From NCBI RefSeq assembly GCF_031844705.1, contig NZ_CP134609.1, forward strand, positions 5,890,001 to 5,954,000: a stretch of 64,000 nt of DNA. The letters run 5' to 3'. The position numbers and the translations under genes were made by a program. Under the pieces are notes generated by a model. That model was not told the origin of the DNA. It saw nothing but the letters and a program-made list of their open reading frames with translations, and searched no databases. Positions 1 to 7,195 of the stretch are shown here, piece after piece (the stretch's first letter is position 1; each line of letters opens with the position of its first letter). Origin of the DNA: Streptomyces sp. ITFR-16 (GTDB lineage Bacteria > Actinomycetota > Actinomycetes > Streptomycetales > Streptomycetaceae).

Positions 1-6
1 GGCCGG

Positions 7-483
7 ATGGTGACGCGGCGCGGGACGCGAAGGATACGGGATGCGCGGCGCCTGGCCGCCGTCGTGGCCGGATGCGCGGGCCTGGTCCTGCTGACGGCGT
101 GCTCGGGCGGCGGCGGGGAGAGCGCCGTACCGCCGACCGCGACCGGCACACTGGAGGAGCTCGCGGCCCAGGCGGGCTGCGAGCCCAGGATCCAGACCGA
201 CGCCCAGGAGCTGCGGCAGGCCAACTGCACCACGGAAGACGGGCGTTATGTGCTGGCCACCTTCGCCACCGACCGGGGCCAGCGCGAGTGGATCAACGAG
301 GCGAACGACTACGGCGGCTCGTACCTGGTCGGCCGCAGGTGGGTGGCCGTCTCGGACGCCGAGGTGGTCACGGCACTGCGCGGCCGGCTCGGCGGGACGG
401 TGGAGACCGCCTCGCCGCACCACTCGGGAAGTGGTGGCAGTGGGGGGAGCGAGGCAGGACACTCCGGTCACCGCACGAGCTGA
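7..483 (+). CDS. putative small secreted lipoprotein
   Basis: A 158-residue protein with a twin-arginine-rich N-terminus, a hydrophobic stretch around residues 17-30 and a lipobox ending LLTAC (Cys32), so it is probably exported and lipid-anchored. The mature part is about 125 residues with no family I recognise. It holds two further cysteines and ends in a Gly/Ser/His-rich tail. The ATG is only 6 bases from the window edge, so the ribosome site cannot be seen and an earlier start is possible. It converges on the DUF1996 gene. No function is assigned. Confidence 0.7.
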   Translation: MVTRRGTRRIRDARRLAAVVAGCAGLVLLTACSGGGGESAVPPTATGTLEELAAQAGCEPRIQTDAQELRQANCTTEDGRYVLATFATDRGQREWINEANDYGGSYLVGRRWVAVSDAEVVTALRGRLGGTVETASPHHSGSGGSGGSEAGHSGHRTS

Positions 484-530
484 CCGCGCAGGCGGGCGGG
501 GGCGCGGGGGAGGCGCCGAGCCACAGGGGC

Positions 531-2006
531 TCAGCGGCATGTGCGCCCGGAATTGATGCAGCTCACCACTTTCCGCATCAGCCTGGCGTCGAAGACGTTG
601 ATGAAGTCACCGTGGTCCGTGACGGGCTTGTGCAGCTGCTCCGGGAAGGAGTCGACGGCGAACCCGGGCCCCGGCGGCACGTCGTAGACGATGCGCTGGA
701 CCAGCTGCGGAATGGCCCGGAAGCCCTCGGGGCACCGCCCGTCGTCCTGGGCGAACGCCACATGGGTGCGGTGGTTGGCGCTGTCGGTGTTCTGCCCGTC
801 CCGGCAGCTCTGGAAGGCGAAGGAGCGGACGACCTGGCTGCCCTGCGGGCAGATCGGGTACTTGTCCTTCAGCTGCCGGTCCTCGAAGCCGGTGCAGCTC
901 CAGGAGGCGTTGGCGTTGGCGTCGCCGTTGGTGAAGGCCTTGGCGTCACCGGTGATGATGCGCAGGAAGCGCGGCATGGCCGTGACCTTGCCGGTGGGGT
1001 TCCCGGTGAACTTCAGCGTCACCTGGGCGGGCGTCTGGATCTCCCCGGTGTTCTGGTCCCTGCCCCCGCCGTCGGCGTCCGCGTCGTTCTCGTCCGCCCC
1101 GTTCTGCAGCCGGAGCACGGGCCAGTAGTACGTGGAGCGGTCGCCCTGATTGCGGCAGGTGGTGTCCCCGGCGGCCAGCTCGTCGTCGCCCGCGAAGGCG
1201 TCCGTGGCCTGGTTGCCGACGTAGTCGTGCATGTGGTGGGCGCCGTTGCTCACGCCGGGCGCGGCGATGACGTTGTCCGGGTTGAACTTCCCGTTCTCGT
1301 TGCGCCCGCACTCGGTGGTGAAGGTGCCGCGCGAGGCGCCGCGCAGCCGGGCGGGCCTGCCGGCATCGGGCTGGACGGACTGGATGTCGACGAAGTCGGA
1401 GTCCTCGGGGCCGTTGCCGCTCGGGGCCGGGTCCCGGCCGTCACCGTTGCCGTCGCCGCCGTTCCCGGGATCCTGCGAGGGGGCCTGTGACGGGTCCTGC
1501 GACGGGTCCTGCGAGGGCTCCGGCGGGTCGTCGTCGGCACGCATGCTGCACGGGGCCAGCGAACCCAGTCGCTCCGGACGCTTCGCGCTGCGCCCGATCG
1601 CGGTCGCGATGCGGTCGATGCTGGCGGTGCGCCGGGCCCTGAGCGGGCCCAGCACGGTGTTCTCGGCGAGACCGGGCTCCCGGGCCATCCGGTCCCTGCG
1701 GTCGGCGAACTCCCGGTAGGCGTCGGTGATCTGGGTGTCCATGGCGGCCAGTTCCCGGTCCACCTCCGCCCGCGCGGGTGCCGGCACCTCGGGGATCGCG
1801 TCGACCACCTCCGGGCAGTCGATGGTGGAGGCCTGGCGGACCGGCTGCTGCCAGTGCCGGCCGTGCGGGGAGCCGGCGGACCCCTCGCCCGCAGAGGCGT
1901 AGACGTTGACCGCGGCCAGCCCACCCCCGCCCAGGATCAGTGCGGCCGAGGCGATGATCGCCCGGTTGGCCAGGGTGGAGCGTTTCTTGCGCGATGTGCG
2001 TCCCAT
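531..2006 (-). CDS. secreted DUF1996 domain protein
   Basis: A 491-residue exported protein. The start at 2006 (MGRTSRKK) is preceded by a GAGGAG ribosome site; an in-frame ATG at 2057 lacks that support. A basic N-terminus and one hydrophobic helix (about residues 14-35) act as signal peptide or anchor. The middle has a helical region, then a low-complexity Ser-Gln-Asp-Pro and Gly/Asp linker. The C-terminal ~270 residues carry the DUF1996 signature, including a His-rich HHMHD motif, conserved Cys residues and a YYWP motif. The biochemical role of DUF1996 is not established; related proteins are secreted by actinobacteria and fungi. The family call is by motif. Confidence 0.82.
   Translation of the reverse strand: MGRTSRKKRSTLANRAIIASAALILGGGGLAAVNVYASAGEGSAGSPHGRHWQQPVRQASTIDCPEVVDAIPEVPAPARAEVDRELAAMDTQITDAYREFADRRDRMAREPGLAENTVLGPLRARRTASIDRIATAIGRSAKRPERLGSLAPCSMRADDDPPEPSQDPSQDPSQAPSQDPGNGGDGNGDGRDPAPSGNGPEDSDFVDIQSVQPDAGRPARLRGASRGTFTTECGRNENGKFNPDNVIAAPGVSNGAHHMHDYVGNQATDAFAGDDELAAGDTTCRNQGDRSTYYWPVLRLQNGADENDADADGGGRDQNTGEIQTPAQVTLKFTGNPTGKVTAMPRFLRIITGDAKAFTNGDANANASWSCTGFEDRQLKDKYPICPQGSQVVRSFAFQSCRDGQNTDSANHRTHVAFAQDDGRCPEGFRAIPQLVQRIVYDVPPGPGFAVDSFPEQLHKPVTDHGDFINVFDARLMRKVVSCINSGRTCR
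1470..1518. repeat. 12-bp tandem repeat inside DUF1996 gene
   Basis: About four imperfect copies of a 12-base unit (TCCTGCGACGGG on the plus strand) encode a Ser-Gln-Asp-Pro linker repeat in the DUF1996 protein. One copy has changed to Ser-Gln-Ala-Pro. Being in frame and 12 bases long, it could vary in copy number between strains without breaking the gene. Confidence 0.75.
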
Positions 2007-2121
2007 GGAACTCCTCGGACTCCTCAGGCTTCGCGGGGGAGAAGCGTGACGTTCCATACGGGTCCGGGGCGCGGCCCGTTCAACGGGCGGCTGAATTCCT
2101 GGGATTCGTGGGAGGCAAGTG

Positions 2122-2667
2122 TCAGGCGAACGCGGCCAGTTGGGGGTCGACGGGCGCGTCCGTCATCCGGTTGGCCAGTGTCGACATGGTGTAGGCGCCG
2201 ATGCCCAGGACCACTTCCAGCGCGTTGCGGGAGGTGTGGCCGTGCGCCAGGAAGGCGTCGAGCGCGGCGTCGTCGACGGCCCCGTTGGTCGCGAGCACCG
2301 CGAGGGTGAACTGCCGTACCGCCTCCAGCCGTTCGTCCGGCAGCGGGTTCCCGTCGCGGAGTGCGGCGAGGAGGGCGGCGTCCGCGTCGAGCGCGGTGAG
2401 CCTGGCGGTGTGCATCGCCACGCAGAGGTGGCAGCCGTTGCGGGTGGCCATCGTCATGATCACGACCTCCCGGGCGAGCGGGTCCAGGGTGGTCGACTCG
2501 AAGAGCGCGCTCACCTTCAGGAAGCCGTTGAGCAGCTCCGGCGCCGAGGCGAGCCGGGTGACGCCGACGGGCAGGTAGCCCTGCTTCCGCTCCACGGCGG
2601 CCATGGTGGCGCGGGCGGCGGCGGGGGCGGATTCGAGGGTGTGGTCGGGAAAGCGGGTCACGGACAT
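2122..2667 (-). CDS. AhpD-like carboxymuconolactone decarboxylase-family protein
   Basis: A 181-residue protein with the AhpD/CMD core: a CHLCVAMH stretch (CxxC followed by His three residues later) in a helical fold. Family members are peroxidases or reductases that use the CxxC pair as redox centre. The ATG at 2667 is chosen because GAGAGG lies 7 bases upstream and the protein then starts as expected. It is divergent from the MarR gene at 2739 and the two share an inverted repeat, so expression is probably MarR-controlled and may answer oxidants or reactive phenolics. The substrate is unknown. Confidence 0.85.
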   Translation of the reverse strand: MSVTRFPDHTLESAPAAARATMAAVERKQGYLPVGVTRLASAPELLNGFLKVSALFESTTLDPLAREVVIMTMATRNGCHLCVAMHTARLTALDADAALLAALRDGNPLPDERLEAVRQFTLAVLATNGAVDDAALDAFLAHGHTSRNALEVVLGIGAYTMSTLANRMTDAPVDPQLAAFA

Positions 2668-2686
2668 GAGGGACGCCTCTCGCGGT

Positions 2687-2734
2687 AAACTCGACAACGT
2701 GATTGACGAAAACGTAAACCAGGTTGTCGAGTTT
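2687..2734. promoter_or_regulatory. MarR-type operator between AhpD-like and MarR genes
   Basis: A perfect inverted repeat: AAACTCGACAAC (2687-2698) and GTTGTCGAGTTT (2723-2734) separated by 24 bases. A TTGACG hexamer at 2703-2708 lies in the spacer and could be a -35 element for the rightward gene. The right arm ends only 4 bases before the MarR ATG, so a bound repressor would block both promoters. Assignment to the adjacent MarR protein is by position. Confidence 0.72.
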
Positions 2735-2738
2735 CGCA

Positions 2739-3242
2739 ATGGCTGAGCGAGGAGGTGCGGCCCCGGCACAGGCCGCGGAGGCGCCCGGCGCGGGCTTCGA
2801 GCTGCCCCTGCTGCTGTTCGCCGGATTCCGGTCGGTCATCGACGCGCTGCACCGCGAACTGGCCGAGCAGGGCCACCCCGACATGCGCCCGGCATACGGG
2901 TACGCGCTTCAGGCGGTGGGCTGGGACGGGTCGACCGCCAGTGAGATCGGCCGCCGGCTCGGCGTCTCCAAGCAGGCCGCGGGCAAGACCGTCGAGAAGC
3001 TGGAGGCCCTCGGCTACGTGGAGCGCGTCGACGATCCGCACGACGGCCGCCGCAAGCTCGTCCGGCTGTCCCCGCGCGGGGCCGACGTGCTCGCCCGGTC
3101 CGCCGAGGGCTTCGACCGGCTGCGGGCCGAGTGGGTCCGCGCGCTCGGGGCCGAGCGCGTCCGCGCCCTGGAGTCCGACCTGCGCACGATGGTCCCGGCG
3201 GACACCTTCCGGCTCGATGTCGCGGCCTGGTTCAACGGCTGA
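2739..3242 (+). CDS. MarR-family transcriptional regulator
   Basis: A 167-residue winged-helix regulator. The recognition-helix region (TASEIGRRLGVSKQAAGKTVEKLE) and the wing with DPHDGRRK are typical of MarR. The ATG at 2739 is preferred, but there is no ribosome site before it; an in-frame TTG at 2724 lies inside the operator arm. A leaderless message starting at the ATG would explain both facts. It is transcribed away from the AhpD-like gene and probably represses both. The ligand is unknown; AhpD/MarR pairs commonly respond to oxidants or phenolic compounds. Confidence 0.88.
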   Translation: MAERGGAAPAQAAEAPGAGFELPLLLFAGFRSVIDALHRELAEQGHPDMRPAYGYALQAVGWDGSTASEIGRRLGVSKQAAGKTVEKLEALGYVERVDDPHDGRRKLVRLSPRGADVLARSAEGFDRLRAEWVRALGAERVRALESDLRTMVPADTFRLDVAAWFNG

Positions 3243-3386
3243 CCGCAGCGGTCCGGCTTGGACTTTACGCATGAGAGATAGGACGTATGTCACGCGCACC
3301 CTTCCCGGGTGCCCCTCCTTGCGGCACCATGCACGCGTCGGTACCCAAGAGATCGGACCACTCGTGGTCGCGAATGGGAGGGAACC

Positions 3387-5057
3387 ATGGCACGACGCAC
3401 CCATGTGCTCAGCGCGCTCGCACTGGCGGCCGCCGCCGCGCTCGTCCCCGTACAGGCGACGGCGCAGCAGCCGGCGCCGCATCGTCACGCCCCGTGCGAC
3501 GCGCCCGTGAGACCCGCCTCGCAGATGACGGTCGAGGCGTGCGACAGCCCGGACCGGATCATCGAGAAGGCGGCGAACACCGTCCCCACCAAGGGGCAGC
3601 TCGCCTGGCAGCAGCGCGAGGTCACCGCCTTCACGCACTTCGGGATGAACACCTTCACCGACCGCGAATGGGGCTCGGGCACCGAGGACGAGAAGCTCTT
3701 CGCCCCCGAGACCATCGACGCCGACCAGTGGATGCGCGCGTACAAGGCCGCCGGTGTCGAACAGGTCATGCTCACCGTCAAGCACCACGACGGCTTCGTC
3801 CTCTACCCCAGCCGCTACACCGACCACTCGGTCGCCCTCAGCCCCGGCAGCCCCGATGTCGTCGCCGCCTATGTGAAGGCCGCCCGCAAGGCGGGCCTGA
3901 AGGTCGGCCTCTACCTCTCACCGTCCGACGGCGCCGAACTCCCGCACGCCTGGCACGCCGAGTGGGTCGAGAAGATCCGCGCCAAGCAGGCCGAGGGGCA
4001 GCCGCTGAGCCTGCCCGAGCGCATGGCGCTGGAGGACGGCGACCGGGCCCCGGCCGGTCGGGGCCGCTTCGGCAACGGCAGCGCCGTCACCGAGCGCACC
4101 ATCCCCACCCTCGTCCCCGGCGACGACCGCGCCGCCCGGGTGAAGAGCGGCAAGCTGCCCACCTTCAAGGTGAAGGCCGACGACTACGACGCGTACTACC
4201 TCAACCAGCTGTACGAGATCTTCACCCACTACGGCCCCGTCGAGGAGCTGTGGCTCGACGGCGCCAACCCCTGGTCCGGCTCCGGCATCACTCAGAAGTA
4301 CGACGTCAAGCAGTGGTTCGACATGGTCAAGGCGCTGTCGCCGGACACCGTCGTCTTCCAGGGCCCGCAGGGCGTGCGCTGGGTCGGCAACGAGTCCGGG
4401 GTCGCCCGCGAGACCGAGTGGAGCGTCACCCCGCACCTCACCGACCCGTGGACCGGGCTCGGCAGCCTCCCCAACGACTCGACCGACCCCGACATCGGCT
4501 CCCGCGCCCGGCTCCTGCAACCGGACGTCCGCTACCTCCAGTGGTACCCGGCCGAGGCGGACGTCTCCAACCGCCCCGGCTGGTTCTACCACCAGGACGA
4601 ACAGCCCAAGAACGCGGCCCAGTTGATGGACCTGTACGAGAAGAGCGTCGGCCGCAACGCCTCGCTCCTGCTCAACGTCCCGCCCGCCCCCGACGGCCGG
4701 ATCGCCGAGGCGGACATCGCCTCACTGACCGCCTTCGGCGCCGAGGTGCGCCGGGTCTACGGCACCGACGTGCGCAGGCAGGGCCCGGGGCCGTACACCT
4801 TCGACCGGGTCGCCGTCCGGGAGGACACCCGGCACGGCCAGCGGGTGGAGAGGTTCGCCGTGGAGGCCCGGACCGGCGGGAGCTGGCACCGGATCGCCGA
4901 GGGCACCACCATCGGCCGTGAACGCATCCTGCCGCTCCCCGAAGCGGTGACCGCGTCCGCGGTCCGCGTCAAGGTGCTGGAATCCAGGGCGAAGCCGTAC
5001 CTCGGCGCCACGACCCTGCACCTCGCCGGTACACCCGCCGGGGCCGACACGCCCTAG
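3387..5057 (+). CDS. secreted GH29 alpha-L-fucosidase
   Basis: A 556-residue protein with a signal peptide (MARRTHVLSALALAAAA, cleaved near AxA around residue 25) and a GH29 catalytic barrel. Visible signatures are the THFGMNTF segment, a KHHDGF segment and ELWLDGANPW, where Asp291 fits the catalytic nucleophile. The C-terminal ~100 residues form a beta-rich domain. Enzymes of this family release alpha-L-fucose from glycans with retention of configuration, here outside the cell. The start at 3387 has GGGAGGGA 3 bases upstream. Its stop codon overlaps that of the convergent response regulator (CTAG at 5054-5057). No transporter gene is adjacent. Confidence 0.9.
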   Translation: MARRTHVLSALALAAAAALVPVQATAQQPAPHRHAPCDAPVRPASQMTVEACDSPDRIIEKAANTVPTKGQLAWQQREVTAFTHFGMNTFTDREWGSGTEDEKLFAPETIDADQWMRAYKAAGVEQVMLTVKHHDGFVLYPSRYTDHSVALSPGSPDVVAAYVKAARKAGLKVGLYLSPSDGAELPHAWHAEWVEKIRAKQAEGQPLSLPERMALEDGDRAPAGRGRFGNGSAVTERTIPTLVPGDDRAARVKSGKLPTFKVKADDYDAYYLNQLYEIFTHYGPVEELWLDGANPWSGSGITQKYDVKQWFDMVKALSPDTVVFQGPQGVRWVGNESGVARETEWSVTPHLTDPWTGLGSLPNDSTDPDIGSRARLLQPDVRYLQWYPAEADVSNRPGWFYHQDEQPKNAAQLMDLYEKSVGRNASLLLNVPPAPDGRIAEADIASLTAFGAEVRRVYGTDVRRQGPGPYTFDRVAVREDTRHGQRVERFAVEARTGGSWHRIAEGTTIGRERILPLPEAVTASAVRVKVLESRAKPYLGATTLHLAGTPAGADTP

Positions 5058-5701
5058 CCCCGGTCCAGATACGCGAGTACCGCGAGAACGCGGCGGTTGT
5101 CGTCGTCGGACGGCGGCAGGCCGAGCTTCCCGAAGATGTTCGAGGTGTGCTTGGCCACCGCCCGCTCCGTGATCACCATCTGCGAGGCGATCGCCGCGTT
5201 CGACCGGCCCTGGGCCATCAGCTCCATGACCTCGCGCTCCCGGGGCGTCAGCCCGCCCATCGGCTTGTCCTGGGAGCGCCGCGACAGCAGCTGCGAGATC
5301 ACCTGCGGGTCCATCGCCGTGCCGCCCGCCGCGACCCGGCGCACCGCGTCGATGAACTGGTCGGCGTCGAAGACCCGGTCCTTGAGCAGATAGCCGATCG
5401 CCCCGTTGCCGTCCGCCAGCAGCTCGCGCGCGTACAACTGCTCCACGTGCTGGGACAGTACGAGCACCGGCAGACCGGGTCTCGCCTTCCGGGCCGCGAG
5501 GGCGCACTGCAGCCCCTCGTCCGTGTGGGACGGCGGAAGCCGGACGTCGACGACGGCGACGTCCGGCTGCAACTCGGCCAGGGCTCTGGTCAATTCGGGC
5601 CCGGTCTCGACGGCGGCCGCGATCTCGAAGTCGTACGCCTCCAGCATGCGGACCAGGCCGTCGCGCAGCAGGAAGAGATCTTCGGCTAGGACAACTCGCA
5701 A
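5054..5701 (-). CDS. NarL/LuxR-family response regulator
   Basis: A 215-residue response regulator: receiver domain (acidic Glu7/Asp8, phosphorylation site Asp52 in VVDVRLPP, Lys in the LLKD motif) and a C-terminal LuxR-type helix-turn-helix (LTPREREVMELMAQG, then AVAKHTSNIFGKLGL). The start is a TTG at 5701 with GGAG 5 bases upstream; no ATG or GTG fits the frame. The start lies inside the end of the kinase gene (16-bp overlap), so translation is probably coupled. It most likely controls the divergent MMPL transporter, which is inferred from position only. Confidence 0.9.
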   Translation of the reverse strand: MRVVLAEDLFLLRDGLVRMLEAYDFEIAAAVETGPELTRALAELQPDVAVVDVRLPPSHTDEGLQCALAARKARPGLPVLVLSQHVEQLYARELLADGNGAIGYLLKDRVFDADQFIDAVRRVAAGGTAMDPQVISQLLSRRSQDKPMGGLTPREREVMELMAQGRSNAAIASQMVITERAVAKHTSNIFGKLGLPPSDDDNRRVLAVLAYLDRG

Positions 5702-6954
5702 GGGATCTCCATGGTCACCATGGTGGGACCGCCCGCGGGGCTGCTGACGGCCATGATGCCGTCGAATGTACCGAGTCGGCGTTCGATTCCGCTCAGACCC
5801 GAGCCCGGTCCGGCCGCCGCGCCGCCCTTTCCGTTGTCCGTGACCGAGATCCTGAGCATCCCGTCGGTGTGGTGCAGATCCACCCAGATCCGGTCCGCGC
5901 CGGAGTGCTTCGCCGCGTTGGTCAGGGTCTCGCTCACCGCGAAGTACGCCGCCGACTCGACCGGGGCGTCGGCCCGCCCGTCCAGGTCCACGTCCACCTC
6001 GGACTCGATGGGCAGCCGCAGCGCCAACGCCTTGACCGCGTCCCCGAGTCCGCGCTCGGCGAGCACCGGCGGGTGGATGCCCCGCACGAGGTCGCGCAGC
6101 TCCGTCAGCGCCTCGGCCGAGGACTCCCGGGCCATCGCCAGGAGCTTCTTCGCCTGCGCCGGGTCCTTCTCGATCAGCGCCTCGATGGTGCCCAGGTTCA
6201 TGCCCATGGCGACCAGCCGGGCCTGCGCCCCGTCGTGCAGATCCCGCTCGATGCGCCGCAGCTCGGAGGCGGCGGTGTCGACGGCCTCGTGCCGGGTCTC
6301 GGTCAGCCGGTCGATGCGCAGGGCCAGTTCCTGCTCCTGGGTGGGGGCCAGCACCGAGCGGGCGAGCACGAAGTGCGCCCGCAGCAGCCGCTCGCTCAGC
6401 GCCACACCGACCGCGAAGAGCGCCACCCCGAGCGCGGCGGCGGCAAGGCCCGTCGCCTGGCTGTCGACCGGCACGAACGCGTACCAGTACCGGTCGTCCG
6501 TGAAGACCCGCCACAGACCCGCCGCCAGGACGAACCCCTCCACCGGGTAGATCAGCAGCGCCGCCGCCAGGATGGACACCGTGTAGCCGGCCGTCATGTC
6601 GACCAGCATCCACCGGATGTCCCGCCAGGTCGCCGGGTCCTTCAGCATCAGTGTGGTCCGCTCCACCTGACCGGTGAAGCCGCCGCGCACGTCCTTGGGG
6701 AAGGGCCGGTACGGAACCGGGATGCGGACGTCCGACCAGGTGATCGCCAGCAGCCGGCGCTGGTTGGCGTGCTTGCGGACCGCCTCCAGCACGTACGGCG
6801 TGGTGACCAGGCCGATGCCCAGCGGAATGAAGGCGATGGAGAGCACCGCCAGCACGAACAGCGTGATCGACCCCACCGAGGAGGCGAACGACAGCACCAG
6901 CCCGCGCCCCGCGGCCAGCAGCGCGGCCCTGATCCGTCCCTGTTTCGTGGTCAT
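5686..6954 (-). CDS. NarL-type sensor histidine kinase
   Basis: A 422-residue membrane kinase. Hydrophobic segments lie near residues 20-50, 115-150 and 165-190; these form the sensor part. The dimerisation and phosphorylation domain (HisKA_3) has the phospho-accepting His240 in RDLHDGAQARL, followed by a HATPase domain with an N-box (SETLTNAAKHS) and G-boxes (DNGKGG, GSGLSGI). It sits in the inner membrane and phosphorylates the overlapping response regulator. The ATG at 6954 has AAGAGGGG 7 bases upstream. The signal is unknown. Confidence 0.9.
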   Translation of the reverse strand: MTTKQGRIRAALLAAGRGLVLSFASSVGSITLFVLAVLSIAFIPLGIGLVTTPYVLEAVRKHANQRRLLAITWSDVRIPVPYRPFPKDVRGGFTGQVERTTLMLKDPATWRDIRWMLVDMTAGYTVSILAAALLIYPVEGFVLAAGLWRVFTDDRYWYAFVPVDSQATGLAAAALGVALFAVGVALSERLLRAHFVLARSVLAPTQEQELALRIDRLTETRHEAVDTAASELRRIERDLHDGAQARLVAMGMNLGTIEALIEKDPAQAKKLLAMARESSAEALTELRDLVRGIHPPVLAERGLGDAVKALALRLPIESEVDVDLDGRADAPVESAAYFAVSETLTNAAKHSGADRIWVDLHHTDGMLRISVTDNGKGGAAAGPGSGLSGIERRLGTFDGIMAVSSPAGGPTMVTMEIPCELS

Positions 6955-7195
6955 TCCGGCCCCTCTTCCCCTTGCCGGGCCCTCGTGCCGGCCCCGGTCC
7001 GCTCACAGTCTCACCCGACGGGCACCGGATGCGTCAGCCGTTTCACCACCCGGCGGGGGTGTACCCAGCACCACCCCCGCGACCTCGCCCTATGTCGCTC
7101 GGAGCGGGGGGTTCGGCGGCTGGGGCGGCGGGCGGCACCTTCCTAGATTCGAGGTGCATCGTCGGACCTCACAACCAACAGGGGGCGAACCCGCC

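Noticed and set aside
3243-3386. GGACGTATGTC upstream of the fucosidase as a sugar-regulator operator
   Set aside because: Only a weak, short dyad; no regulator gene is next to it and no second copy was found.
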